Shown here: positions 54,071 to 63,122 of the stretch, piece after piece
How the letters are laid out: each line of letters begins with the position of its first letter
Numbering within the stretch: position 1 is the stretch's first letter
Assembly (NCBI RefSeq): GCF_004764705.1
Contig: NZ_SHLX01000005.1
Location: 248,001 to 312,000 of the forward strand
Source: Paenibacillus cymbidii
Lineage (GTDB): Bacteria > Bacillota > Bacilli > Paenibacillales > NBRC-103111
Reading direction: 5' to 3'
DNA: 64,000 bases
The notes under the pieces: generated by a model
What the model saw: only the letters and a program-made list of their open reading frames with translations
Databases searched by the model: none
What the model was told of the DNA's origin: nothing
Translations under genes and position numbers: made by a program

Positions 54071-54986
54071 CTACAGAATGTCAAACCGGTCTCGATTCTC
54101 TTCCACCCATTCCGCAAACGACTTCATCGAAACGCCATATTGCCAGGTATCCTGCATATCGAACCCGAATCCGGGGAATTCCTCCAACCACTCCATGAAA
54201 TAAGTCGTGCCTTCCAGCATACCGCGTTTCCGGGTTTCCTCGCTGCCGACGGTTTCGAAAATCACTTTTTTGTCAAGCACCCGACTGAGCGTCTCGGCAA
54301 TCTCCGTCATGGACAGTTCGTCGCTTGCGACATTGATATCCTTGGCGTGAAACTTCTGCGGATCCTCGAAAGCTGCGCGGGCGAATCGGGCCGTATCCTC
54401 CCCCGAATTCAGCTTTAACGGCGTGTCTCCTTGCATCGTGCCGAACAAAACGCCATTGTTCAATTCCGGGGCCATGACAACCGAATTAGGCGCCACGAAA
54501 TTTTCCATGAACCAGCATGGGTGCAAAACCGTCCAATACCGGAAGCCTCCGTTTCGGACAAGCTCTTCGATGTCGTATTTATTGTCCCAGGTCTGGGTCA
54601 TATACGGATATTTATCCCAACGCGGAAAAAAATTGCTGCCGGCGACCGAGGTATGCACCACTTGTTCGATTCCGGCGTCCCTGGCGGCTTGCACCATATT
54701 GGCGGCGTTCCGAGGCTCGATCGTCAGGTCGTACGGATCGGCGTACTGCACTGAAAAAATCGCCGCCACACGACGCATCGCTGGTCCGAGTGATGCCGGA
54801 TCGGCCAAATCTCCCCGGATCACTTCCGCACCTTGGGCGGCCATCGCTTGAGCGGGCGCCGACTCCGGGTTCCGGGTCAGGATACGCACGCGATGACCGT
54901 GCCGCAACAACTCGCGGGCTACGTTGCCGCCTTTGCGTACCTGTACCGCCGATCACCAATATCGTTCTCGTTTCCTTCTGCTCCAT
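54071..54986 (-). pseudogene. NmrA-family NAD(P)-binding protein gene with a frameshift
   Basis: An atypical short-chain dehydrogenase-like (NmrA) gene of about 304 codons. The N-terminus MEQKETRTILVIGGTG lies in one frame, and RKGGNVARELLRHGHRVRIL onward in another. Removing one base near 54938-54942 joins them into the expected GGTGxxGxxV dinucleotide-binding motif. The remainder is intact (VVHTSVAGSNFFPRWDKYP, TVLHPCWFMENF, VASDELSMTEIAETLS). It may be a true lesion or a sequence error. It has its own strong promoter with a TetR operator. Confidence 0.75.
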
Positions 54987-55018
54987 ATCTGATCACTCCA
55001 ATCGCATCGAATAATCGA

Positions 55019-55047
55019 ATTATATTACCGCGGTAAAGTTAAGTCAA
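55019..55047 (-). promoter_or_regulatory. NmrA gene promoter with TetR operator
   Basis: On the minus strand TTGACT (55042-55047), 17 nt, TATAAT (55019-55024). The spacer contains the perfect palindrome TTACCGCGGTAA (55025-55036), and ATACCacaGTAAT follows at 55047-55059. Confidence 0.7.
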
Positions 55048-55084
55048 TACCACAGTAATGTTTTGTTGCACAAAGGAATCAAAC

Positions 55085-55117
55085 AAAAAAACGCCCCCTC
55101 AATTGAGCGGAGCGTCA
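55085..55117 (-). terminator. terminator of the TetR gene
   Basis: On the minus strand ACGCTCC pairs with GGGGCGT, followed by seven T. Confidence 0.7.
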
Positions 55118-55123
55118 AACCTG

Positions 55124-55702
55124 CTACTTCTCTCTTTTCACGATCAACAAAATTTCAAATCGCTTCCTTGTTTCCCCCAGAATATCGTAGCTGCCGCCTG
55201 TCATGGCCCAATTCAGAATAACCCCATTGGCCAAATTGCACATCGTGTCAAGCAGGTCCTCAGCGCTCGCCGGATTGTGGATTTGGCCCGCGTCTTTGGC
55301 CCGTTGAAGCAGCGTAGGAATAATGCTTCCGAGCAGCGCGGACTTGCTCTTGTCGAGAGGAAGGATTTGATTGCGCAGGTGAACCCGGTAGTTTTCCTTT
55401 GTCATCTCCACTCCCGATCGAACGATGTGCTTCACGAATATTTCCATCGCTTTCATGACCTGCTCGGCAAAATCGGTTACGGCAAGAAGGTTCAACAAAT
55501 CGTCATTGGATACGAGATTGTCAAACGAGAAAAATTCGGAAATCAACTCGTCCTTGGATTTGAAATGGTAGTAAAACGCGGTTTTGGTCACATTGATTTC
55601 TTGACAAATCTGATTGATCGTCACGTTGTCGAAACCATATTGATTAAACAATTTTATGCCTGCAGCTAAAATAGCGTCTTTCGTTGCACCTCTGGCACTC
55701 AT
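55124..55702 (-). CDS. TetR family transcriptional regulator
   Basis: A 192-residue regulator. HTH about 8-50: KDAILAAGIKLFNQYGFDNV, TINQICQEINVTKTAFYYHF. ATG 55702 has GGAAG close upstream; TTG 55714 is an alternative start. Palindromes of the form TTACCGnnGTAA lie at its own promoter side (55759-55774) and inside the promoter of the neighbouring NmrA gene (55025-55036), so it probably represses both itself and that gene. Confidence 0.88.
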   Translation of the reverse strand: MSARGATKDAILAAGIKLFNQYGFDNVTINQICQEINVTKTAFYYHFKSKDELISEFFSFDNLVSNDDLLNLLAVTDFAEQVMKAMEIFVKHIVRSGVEMTKENYRVHLRNQILPLDKSKSALLGSIIPTLLQRAKDAGQIHNPASAEDLLDTMCNLANGVILNWAMTGGSYDILGETRKRFEILLIVKREK

Positions 55703-55758
55703 ATTCGCTTCCAACCCCTTTGCCCCATTATAAAACATTTATCAGGGAAAATGAATTA

Positions 55759-55774
55759 CATTACCGAAGTAATG
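55759..55774. promoter_or_regulatory. TetR operator upstream of the regulator gene
   Basis: Perfect inverted repeat CATTAC-cgaa-GTAATG, matching the TTACCG..GTAA palindrome in the NmrA promoter. Confidence 0.6.
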
Positions 55775-55792
55775 AAATTTATTATAACAGTA

Positions 55793-55821
55793 TTGACAAT
55801 GTTTTAACTTGGTAATATTAT
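55793..55821 (+). promoter_or_regulatory. promoter of the ABC importer-LanC-amidohydrolase operon
   Basis: TTGACA (55793-55798), 17 nt, TATTAT (55816-55821). It lies about 115 nt before the first gene, so the leader is long; no riboswitch was recognised in it. Confidence 0.65.
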
Positions 55822-55935
55822 GTTTCCTAGAATCGCAATTCGTTATGAGCTCATAAAGAAGGATGTCGGCGAATTCTAATACCAAGTAAGTTGATTTGAA
55901 ATCTAAGTTATACAATCATGAGGAGGAATCGAACA

Positions 55936-56772
55936 ATGAAAAAAGGATGGGGGATTGCTCTCCCGCTGGTGTTGGCGCTATCCGTCGCCGCATGTGGCAA
56001 TAGCAAGAGCACAGAAGGCACGGCGGCCAAACCCAAGACAATTACCGTCGGTCTGGTTAACGGCATTCCGAAAATCAGCGTATTGGACGAAAAAGGAAAA
56101 TGGCAGGGCTACGATTATGAAACGCTTGTCAAAATTGATGAGCAGCTGCCGCAATATGAATTCAAATACGAACCGATCACCGATTTCCAGGCCGCTTTCG
56201 TCGGGCTCGACACCAAGAAGTTCGATATTCTTTCGGTACACGCCAGCTGGACGGATGAACGGGCGGCCAAATACCTGTACAGTGAAGCGAGCTATTATGA
56301 AAATACCGGCTATACATTAAAGGTCAAGAAGGGCTCCCCTATTGTCGTTAAAAGCGAAACCGACTTGGGCGGTTTGAAAATCGCGCTAGCGCCCGGCGTT
56401 TCCGTAGCCAGCTACGTAGAAAAGTACAACGCGGCTCATCCCGACAAGAAGATCCTAACCGTTTGGGACACCGGTACGGTCGAGCAGCAGCTGGCCAATC
56501 TGAAAAGCGGCGCGATCGACGCGCTGTTCGGCGAAGCGCTGAACGATAAAGCACTGCTGGAAGCCTACGGCAAGGATGCGTTCGATATCGCCGGCAGCAA
56601 TCTGTTCTACGACCCCGGCAAAAAAAACGGCACGTATCTTCTGTACAACTACGGCAGCGAATCGCTGCGGAACGAGATTGACGCCGCCCTGGGCAAGCTG
56701 TTGAAAGACGGCACGCTCGGCAATCTTTCCAGAGCGCTACTCGGCATCGACGTCACCGTAAAACCCCAATAA
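55936..56772 (+). CDS. amino-acid ABC transporter substrate-binding lipoprotein (SBP family 3)
   Basis: A 278-residue lipoprotein: MKKGWGIALPLVLALSVAAC with the lipobox Cys near 20. The mature part has the SBP_bac_3 layout (TVGLVNGIPKISVLDEKGKW, DFQAAFVGLDTKKFDILSVH, GALNxxLFG-like GAIDALFGEALNDK). GAGGAGG lies 9 nt before ATG 55936, preferred over 55918. First of six co-oriented genes. The substrate is probably an amino acid or a modified, small polar compound. Confidence 0.92.
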   Translation: MKKGWGIALPLVLALSVAACGNSKSTEGTAAKPKTITVGLVNGIPKISVLDEKGKWQGYDYETLVKIDEQLPQYEFKYEPITDFQAAFVGLDTKKFDILSVHASWTDERAAKYLYSEASYYENTGYTLKVKKGSPIVVKSETDLGGLKIALAPGVSVASYVEKYNAAHPDKKILTVWDTGTVEQQLANLKSGAIDALFGEALNDKALLEAYGKDAFDIAGSNLFYDPGKKNGTYLLYNYGSESLRNEIDAALGKLLKDGTLGNLSRALLGIDVTVKPQ

Positions 56773-56848
56773 GCGGCATACGGTCCGCTCGTTCGTGCTG
56801 AACGGGAATCGGCTTCTCGGCGCGAGCGGGCGTGAAGGAAAGGTGATT

Positions 56849-57562
56849 ATGGATAACGATTTCTTCTCGTTCGAACGGATGGCGGAGTATTTCCCGAAAA
56901 TACTTTCCAAATTCCCGGTTTCGCTCTATGTGGTCGTTGTCTCGACCGTATTGGCGCTTGTCCTCGGGACCATTGTGGCGGTAATCCGCATCCGAAAGAT
57001 TCCGGTACTCCATCAATTGGCAGCCGTTTATATTTCATTTACAAGAGGTACGCCTCTACTCATTCAGTTGTTCCTGGTGTATTACGGTTTGCCTCTGCTC
57101 TTGCAAGCGGCATTCGGCAGCAACGTCGCATCCGGCTGGAACAAATTGATATTTGTGTTTCTGGCATACGGGTTGAATGAAGCCGGGTTTCTGGCGGAAC
57201 ACATCCGTGCCGCCATCCTGTCCGTTCCGCGCGGCCAAGTCGAAGCGGGGCATATGGTGGGGCTTACCGATGCGCAAACGTTTCGCAGAATCGTGCTGCC
57301 GCAGGCGTTCCGGGTGCTATTGCCGGGACTTGGCGCCATGGTCGTGGGGATGCTTCCGGCAACCGCACTCGCTTATATGCTAGGCGTCGTCGATATGATG
57401 GGGATGATTACCATCCTCAGCAACAGCTCGTATCATTCGCTGGAAGGTTATGCGGACGCCGCCCTTATTTTTGTCGCATCCAGTATCGTGCTTGAGAAAA
57501 TCTGTTCGATCCTGCTGAAAAAATTGGATTACGGCAGAAAACCGGCGGATGGATCGCTATGA
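56849..57562 (+). CDS. polar amino-acid ABC transporter permease
   Basis: A 237-residue permease of the HisM/GlnP family: FPVSLYVVVVSTVLALVLG, FTRGTPLLIQLFLVYYGLP (the family hallmark), and the EAA loop EAGHMVGLTDAQTFRRIVLPQAF. ATG 56849 follows AAGG/GGTGA; the frame open to 56795 lacks a ribosome site. Its stop overlaps the next permease start (ATGA). Confidence 0.93.
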   Translation: MDNDFFSFERMAEYFPKILSKFPVSLYVVVVSTVLALVLGTIVAVIRIRKIPVLHQLAAVYISFTRGTPLLIQLFLVYYGLPLLLQAAFGSNVASGWNKLIFVFLAYGLNEAGFLAEHIRAAILSVPRGQVEAGHMVGLTDAQTFRRIVLPQAFRVLLPGLGAMVVGMLPATALAYMLGVVDMMGMITILSNSSYHSLEGYADAALIFVASSIVLEKICSILLKKLDYGRKPADGSL

Positions 57563-58266
57563 ACATCAAGCCGGAATATATCGTCGCCGCTTTCAAGAAC
57601 GCCTTATCCTATATCCACATTACACTGCTGCTTACGCTGGCGGTCGTCCTCGTCGGATTGTTGTTCGGCGTCATGGTCGCGGCCCTTCGGACTTACCGGA
57701 TTCCGGCGCTTTCCCATGCTGCCGACGCGTTCATCATCGCGTTCAAAGCGATTCCGATCAATTTGATTTTAGTCGTTTCCAGCATTCTTTTCGTAACGCA
57801 TTTCGATCGAATCGTCGGATTGCTGCATTTGACCGTTACGATACGGGATGTCAACCGCGTCTATGTCGGTCTATTCGCGCTTTCCTTGCCTGTGATCGCC
57901 CACATGAGCGAGTATATACGCGGTTCGCTTCTGTCGGTGGACAAAGGCCAGTACGAAGCCGGCTATATGGTAGGAATGACTTTTTTCCAGACGTTCAGGC
58001 GCATCGTATTTCCGCAAATGATGGTGGTGTTCGTGCCTTCTCTTACGGGAATCGTTATTGCGCTGATGAAGTCGACGTCCCTCGTGATCCTGATCGGAGT
58101 CGTCGATGTGCTGAACGGCGCTTTGAAATACGCCAACTTGTATTTCAGCTACTTCGAAGCGTATTTGGCCGCCGCGCTGGTTTATTGGGGACTTAGTCTG
58201 ATCATTGAATGGTTGGGCAAAGCATTGGAGAAGAGTATCGGAAAATACAGGGGTGACGCCTCATGA
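57559..58266 (+). CDS. polar amino-acid ABC transporter permease, second subunit
   Basis: A 235-residue permease of the same family (YIHITLLLTLAVVLVGLLFG; FKAIPINLILVVSSI in the place of the RGTPLL motif; loop EAGYMVGMTFFQTFRRIVFPQ). It overlaps both neighbours by 4 nt, so the transporter genes are translationally coupled. With the first subunit it forms a heterodimeric pore. Confidence 0.92.
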   Translation: MNIKPEYIVAAFKNALSYIHITLLLTLAVVLVGLLFGVMVAALRTYRIPALSHAADAFIIAFKAIPINLILVVSSILFVTHFDRIVGLLHLTVTIRDVNRVYVGLFALSLPVIAHMSEYIRGSLLSVDKGQYEAGYMVGMTFFQTFRRIVFPQMMVVFVPSLTGIVIALMKSTSLVILIGVVDVLNGALKYANLYFSYFEAYLAAALVYWGLSLIIEWLGKALEKSIGKYRGDAS

Positions 58267-59015
58267 TCGAAGTCAAAAACGTTCGTAAATCGTTTGGAAA
58301 AACAGCCGTTCTGAAAGGCGTGAACATACGGGTCGATGAAGGCGAAGTCGTCGTCATTCTGGGTGCGAGCGGCTCCGGCAAAACGACTCTCTTGAGATGC
58401 ATCGGCTTCTTGGACAAAGCCGACCAAGGCACGCTCACCATCGGAGACAAGACGGTCGGGCTGAACAAAGCGAAAAAACGGGATATTTTCGCGTTTCGCA
58501 AAAAAACGGCGTTCGTATTCCAGAATCATAATCTATTCCACAACAAGACCGCGCTTGAGAACGTGACCGAAGGCTTGATCGTCGGGAGAAAACTACCGAA
58601 AGCGGAAGCCGTTGCAATCGCCAGAAACGCGCTAGCCAAAGTAGGGCTAGCGGATCGGCACGATTATTATCCGTCGCAGCTTTCCGGCGGACAGCAGCAG
58701 CGCGTCGGCATTGCGAGAGCGGTTGCGCTCGGCCCGGAAGTGATCCTGTTCGACGAACCGACGTCGGCGCTGGACCCGGAATTGATCGGCGAAACGCTGG
58801 CGCTGATCAAAAAAATCGCCGTGGACGGCATCACGATGATGATCGTCACGCATGAAATATCGTTTGCTCACGACGTGGCCAGCAAGGTCATTTTTATGGA
58901 TGGCGGCGCCATCGTGGAGGAAGGCGCCCCCGGCGATGTGTTGGTCAAGCCGAAGGAAGAACGCACCCGGCAGTTCCTGAAACGAATTTTGGAGCCTGTC
59001 GAATTTCACATATAA
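58263..59015 (+). CDS. polar amino-acid ABC transporter ATP-binding protein
   Basis: A 250-residue ATPase with Walker A GASGSGKTT, Q-loop VFQNHNLF, signature LSGGQQQR, Walker B VILFDEPTSALDP and H-loop IVTHE. It resembles GlnQ/TcyC-type subunits. Starts 4 nt inside the preceding permease gene. It powers the two permeases before it. Confidence 0.95.
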   Translation: MIEVKNVRKSFGKTAVLKGVNIRVDEGEVVVILGASGSGKTTLLRCIGFLDKADQGTLTIGDKTVGLNKAKKRDIFAFRKKTAFVFQNHNLFHNKTALENVTEGLIVGRKLPKAEAVAIARNALAKVGLADRHDYYPSQLSGGQQQRVGIARAVALGPEVILFDEPTSALDPELIGETLALIKKIAVDGITMMIVTHEISFAHDVASKVIFMDGGAIVEEGAPGDVLVKPKEERTRQFLKRILEPVEFHI

Positions 59016-59120
59016 TGCGAGTTCAAAATGACACTTTTCAGCACCGAGACTGGTCGTTCGCCTGACGGCGAACTGCTCGCCAGCCGACTTTTTGAACTAC
59101 CTCATATAGGGAGCTGCTCA

Positions 59121-60509
59121 ATGACGATCCGTACCCACATTATCGGACAATCCTTTACCTCGGCCCCCAGAGCCGAAACCGCCGACCTTCTCGAAGCGGC
59201 CACAAAGGCTCACCGTTATATCGAGCGATTTCGCGTATCCGGTCCGGACGGCTGTTATTGGGTCGATACGCCTGATGCCGAGCCGGACCTTGGATTTGAA
59301 AACGGCGCTGCGGGCATTGCCTATTTTTATTTGGCGTTATTCGAGTCCACCAACAACAGCGACTACGGGCGATTGTCCAGCGAAGGCTTTCGCTACATCC
59401 GCCGGCACTGGCGGAAGCAATTGCGAATTCGTCATCCATATGCGAATCAGCATTTTGAGCTGAATGTCAATTCAGGCATAGGAAGCATTGCGAGCGCACT
59501 TATCACGCATTACGAAGCCACTAAGGAAGCCGCCAGTCTAGCGGTTTTGCGGGAAATCGCCGACTATTTCGCCGACGCGGCCGAACGTAATAAGGGAGAT
59601 GTACGTTGGACCGGGCTCCCCTACTATGCCTTGGGGGATTCCGGCATTGCCCTGCTATTGCTTCGAATGGCCATCGCGCTGAACGACGAATCGTTGCGTT
59701 CGCTCGCAATTGCGTCCGCCAAAACGATAGTCAACAGCCAAACAGCCAGTCCCCGGGGCGGCAAATCGTGGGATGTTAAGCCCGACGGTTATCCGTACAG
59801 TTTTCCTAATTTTGTGATCGGCACTGCAGGGATCGGTTATGCGATGTCCGTGTTCTATGATTATACGCAAGACGAGGCTTTTCTCTTTTCGGCCAAGTCG
59901 GCGGCGGACTACCTGCATGCCTTAATCGTCCCCTTGGACGAAGGGGCGCTGGTCCCGCTGATGGACGATCCGCAGGACCGGACATTTTATTTGGGCGCCT
60001 GCCACGGCGCAGCCGGAACGTCGAAGCTGATCTACCAGTTATATATAATGACCGGCGAAAGCAGATACAAGCGTACGATCGAGGAAATGAGCCAAGGCAT
60101 CCTTGGCCTCGGCGCGCCGGAAGTGCAATCTTCCGGCTATTGGAATAATACGTGCGTATGCTGCGGAACGGCCGCGATACTTCAGCTATACATCGCTTGG
60201 TACATGGTATTCGGGAACCGGCAATACCTCGATGTGGCGATACGCTGTGCCCAAGTGCTGCTCGGCGAAGCTGAAGAAGTCGGCAACGGAGCAATTGCTT
60301 GGCCGCTTGCGGAGACCCGGCTCGAGCCGGATACCATAACGTTGAACAAAGGATATATGCACGGTTCCGCGGGCATCGCAAACACGCTGCTTCAGTTGTA
60401 CCAAGTGCTGAACGGCTCTGTTCATTGGCATCGGCTGATGGACGATCCCTATCCGGAACACTTCGAACCAAACCGAACAAGAGGCGATTCCAATGAACCT
60501 GCTCATTAA
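59121..60509 (+). CDS. LanC-like protein
   Basis: A 462-residue protein with the seven-fold alpha/alpha toroid repeats of lanthionine synthetase C-like proteins: NGAAGIAYFYL, GDSGIALLLL, GTAGIGYAMS, GACHGAAGTSKL (about 292), CVCCGTAAILQL (about 345) and GYMHGSAGIANTLL (about 413). In NisC the zinc ligands are Cys of the sixth repeat and Cys-His of the seventh. Here a Cys is kept in the sixth and the His in the seventh, but the last Cys is Met. No lanthipeptide precursor or dehydratase is nearby. ATG 59121 follows GGGAG; the frame open to 59028 has no ribosome site. It overlaps the amidohydrolase gene by 17 nt. Confidence 0.8.
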   Translation: MTIRTHIIGQSFTSAPRAETADLLEAATKAHRYIERFRVSGPDGCYWVDTPDAEPDLGFENGAAGIAYFYLALFESTNNSDYGRLSSEGFRYIRRHWRKQLRIRHPYANQHFELNVNSGIGSIASALITHYEATKEAASLAVLREIADYFADAAERNKGDVRWTGLPYYALGDSGIALLLLRMAIALNDESLRSLAIASAKTIVNSQTASPRGGKSWDVKPDGYPYSFPNFVIGTAGIGYAMSVFYDYTQDEAFLFSAKSAADYLHALIVPLDEGALVPLMDDPQDRTFYLGACHGAAGTSKLIYQLYIMTGESRYKRTIEEMSQGILGLGAPEVQSSGYWNNTCVCCGTAAILQLYIAWYMVFGNRQYLDVAIRCAQVLLGEAEEVGNGAIAWPLAETRLEPDTITLNKGYMHGSAGIANTLLQLYQVLNGSVHWHRLMDDPYPEHFEPNRTRGDSNEPAH

Positions 60510-61749
60510 GAATGCCAATGTGTTTAACGGCAAACAAGCCGCGTTGCAGAAACATGCAAACATCGTCATCGAGCATAAGCTTGTCAAAGCAATCGTCGGC
60601 GGATCGGTTGCGGAGGACGTTTTCGATGTGGTTTACGATGCGGGGAACCTAACCGTCATACCGGGATTGACCGACGCCCATGTGCATTTGTCCATCACCG
60701 GCAACACGCTGTCGGACGGCTGGCGGATAGACGAGAAGGCCGTCCGTTCGGTGCGGTTCGCGAAGGAAATGCTGCTCCGCGGCTTTACAACTGTGCGTGA
60801 TGCGGGCGGCATCACCTTCGGCCTGAAGAAAAATATCGACAACGGTTTTCTTGACGGCCCCAGAATCCTTCCCTCCAACTCGATGATCTCGCAGACGAGT
60901 GGGCATGGCGATATCCGGGCGAGTCATGCGGAAGAACGAATTACCGACGGAATCTATGCTTCCGCCGATTTGAAGAGCCGATTATCGATCATTGCGGACG
61001 GTGCTGAAGAAGTGACCCGCGCGGTCAGGGAACAGTTGTTTCTGGGGGCATCCCAAATCAAGATTATGGCGGGCGGCGGTTTCAGCTCCGCTTACGATCC
61101 GATTTCGACCGTACAGTTCAGCTTGGAAGAAATGAAAGCGGCCGTCGGTGCGGCCGCCGATTACGGCACCTATGTAATGGCGCACCTGTATACGCCGCAG
61201 TCCATGCAGCGCGCGGCCCAGGCAGGTGTCAAATGCTTCGAACACGCTACGCTGCTCGATGAAGCGACAGCCCGAATCGTAGCCGACCTGGGCATCTGGA
61301 TCACGCCGGGCCCCCAATTGAGCAGGGCGTATCCGACGGATGGCTTGCCGAAATCGTCCATCAAGCTTATCGAACGTTTTCGCGAAGGCGAAAAAAACGC
61401 AACCGAGTTGATCGATAAATACAATCTTCCTATTCTGTATGGCACTGACGCCTTCGGCGATGTCCAACGAGCCGCTGATATTCAGCATGACGATTTCCGA
61501 ATATACAAACAGCGGTTCGGCAGCTTCCGCGGCATCGTCGCGGCGACCGGAAATGTTCATGAACTCATCAAATTTTCCACATATCAAAATCCGTATCCGG
61601 ATGGGAAAATCGGCGTCTTGGAGGAAGGTTCGTTTGCGGATTTGCTCATTGTGAACGGAAATCCGGTTGAGGATCTGGACGTTTTGGCGGACGCAACCAA
61701 TATTCGATTCATCATGAAAGATGCGGTGGTTTATAAGAATACGCTTTGA
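60493..61749 (+). CDS. amidohydrolase (metal-dependent, prolidase/imidazolonepropionase-like)
   Basis: A 418-residue amidohydrolase-superfamily enzyme. Metal and active-site motifs in order: GLTDAHVHLS (HxH), TSGHGDIRAS, QIKIMAGGGF with the Lys that is carbamylated in related enzymes, AHLYTPQSM (His), CFEHATLLDE (His) and LYGTDAFG (Asp). Relatives hydrolyse N-acyl or Xaa-Pro-type dipeptides. It starts within the LanC-like gene and closes the six-gene operon. Its position suggests it acts on the imported compound. Specificity cannot be read. Confidence 0.9.
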   Translation: MNLLIKNANVFNGKQAALQKHANIVIEHKLVKAIVGGSVAEDVFDVVYDAGNLTVIPGLTDAHVHLSITGNTLSDGWRIDEKAVRSVRFAKEMLLRGFTTVRDAGGITFGLKKNIDNGFLDGPRILPSNSMISQTSGHGDIRASHAEERITDGIYASADLKSRLSIIADGAEEVTRAVREQLFLGASQIKIMAGGGFSSAYDPISTVQFSLEEMKAAVGAAADYGTYVMAHLYTPQSMQRAAQAGVKCFEHATLLDEATARIVADLGIWITPGPQLSRAYPTDGLPKSSIKLIERFREGEKNATELIDKYNLPILYGTDAFGDVQRAADIQHDDFRIYKQRFGSFRGIVAATGNVHELIKFSTYQNPYPDGKIGVLEEGSFADLLIVNGNPVEDLDVLADATNIRFIMKDAVVYKNTL

Positions 61750-62150
61750 GCCCGTCACGTTCAGCAGGGCTGATTGTCGATAGAAAATGACTCGGTTCCT
61801 TAACCTGCCATTGAATCCGCCACCTGCACGGCTTCCTTGACGATCATCAGTCTTAGCGGGGTTCGACATGCAAAATGGCTGGAATCAGCGGACGTTAACC
61901 GTCTGCACGGCACACCTCGAAGGATTCGCATAAGTTAATAAACTGAACATGTGTTATATTTTCATTTGCCCTTGTGGCCGTCACAGTACCATTCACATGT
62001 GGCAACAACTTAACTTATAAAGTCAAAGAAGACCCGATCATAAATGATCGAATCTGATACTGAATCTTACTTATAAAAGTAATCCAGAATTACAAACACA
62101 ATACCAAGCAGATTACAATCATTGTAACCACCGACCCAGTCGAAGCAAGA
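61750..62150. other. 400-nt interval without a recognised gene
   Basis: No convincing gene or terminator. A 37-codon minus-strand frame ending near 61897 looks coding-like but has no recognisable match. A small palindrome GATCATaaATGATC lies near 62035. Confidence 0.3.
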
Positions 62151-63071
62151 TCAATCCCGAGTCGCATCATAAATCTTTTGCGCCAAATACGCCGGTCGTG
62201 TACGCGTATCCGTAAAGTGGTCCCCATCGCCAACGATTAGGCGGAACAGACCGAGTCGCATTGACATATGGGGATTCCAACCGTAGCCCTCCCCTTGAGG
62301 CATTACATTATCTTGATAGAAATATACATAACTTTTGGGGGTTTGCAGCGCGTAGAATGCTTTAAGATCCAGTTTCTCGAAAAGCGGTTTAGCCGGTTCC
62401 GGAGCAACACTTGTATAAAATAGTTTCGCATCCTCGGTAGTGGCCGTATTTACGAACAAAGCTGGAAACAAGTCAAATGGAAGCATGATGGTGTCGTCAT
62501 TCGACATGGCTCTAAGCTGTTCAAAACCTTTTTTCGTTTGAGGCGGCAATTCGTCAACAACCGATTCTCCATCTTTTAATACGAACGCATCCCAGAAGAC
62601 CAAACGTTTAATGCGATCGGGTATCTGTTCGGCAACTTTTTGGATGACTGTTCCACCGAAGCTATGTCCAACGAGAATAAAATCGTGCAAGTTCAAGTGT
62701 TTAATATAATCAACGACAGAATTCGTAATCATGTCATGCGTGACATTTTTATTTGGATCCGATCCATGGCCTGCGTATTCCGGTGTATAGACTATGTTTC
62801 CTTGATTACGCAGCACTGCGGCAACTCCGTCCCAAAAGTGAGCGTCGGCCCAGGAACCATGCACAAGTACAAAGGTTAGCCGTTGAGGTGCCATTGCCCG
62901 ATATCTTCCTCCAGAATCTTGAGGATATTGCCACCAAACCTGCCTCGGTTCGGTATATGGGTTATAGTACAATCCCTGAGGCATAAACCGATAATTAGGA
63001 TTTGGAATATAATCCCCTGGAGCATAAGGAAACACGAACAACATCCTCTCATAGACGACATAATTGAGCAT
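62151..63071 (-). CDS. alpha/beta hydrolase with Tyr/Pro-rich N-terminal extension
   Basis: About 306 residues. The hydrolase domain begins LTFVLVHGSWADAHFWDG and has the nucleophile elbow LVGHSFGGTV and the catalytic His region IVGDGDHFTDTRTR; it resembles the plant-methylesterase-like Abhydrolase_6 group. About 60 residues rich in Tyr, Pro and Asn precede it (YIPNPNYRFMPQGLYYNP), which is unusual. ATG 63071 is chosen because the frame above it lacks an ATG and ribosome site. A truncated second copy lies at 28425-28928. Confidence 0.8.
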   Translation of the reverse strand: MLNYVVYERMLFVFPYAPGDYIPNPNYRFMPQGLYYNPYTEPRQVWWQYPQDSGGRYRAMAPQRLTFVLVHGSWADAHFWDGVAAVLRNQGNIVYTPEYAGHGSDPNKNVTHDMITNSVVDYIKHLNLHDFILVGHSFGGTVIQKVAEQIPDRIKRLVFWDAFVLKDGESVVDELPPQTKKGFEQLRAMSNDDTIMLPFDLFPALFVNTATTEDAKLFYTSVAPEPAKPLFEKLDLKAFYALQTPKSYVYFYQDNVMPQGEGYGWNPHMSMRLGLFRLIVGDGDHFTDTRTRPAYLAQKIYDATRD

Positions 63072-63122
63072 ATGCCTATGGCGCCTTAAAGATTCACATT
63101 CCAAATATAGCAACGGCCGATG
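62584..63122. repeat. segmental duplication, copy B
   Basis: Near-identical to 28441-28979. This copy holds the complete gene and is probably the source. The 17-mer TTCCAGGTCCAATGATA starts two bases beyond its right end and recurs at 33192-33208. Confidence 0.85.

Noticed and set aside
55822..55935. The long leader of the ABC-LanC operon as a riboswitch
   Set aside because: No known aptamer core or terminator/antiterminator pair could be drawn from the sequence.
61894..62004. A 37-codon minus-strand frame after the amidohydrolase gene
   Set aside because: Coding-like composition but no ribosome site, no domain and no conserved context; noted only in the interval entry.
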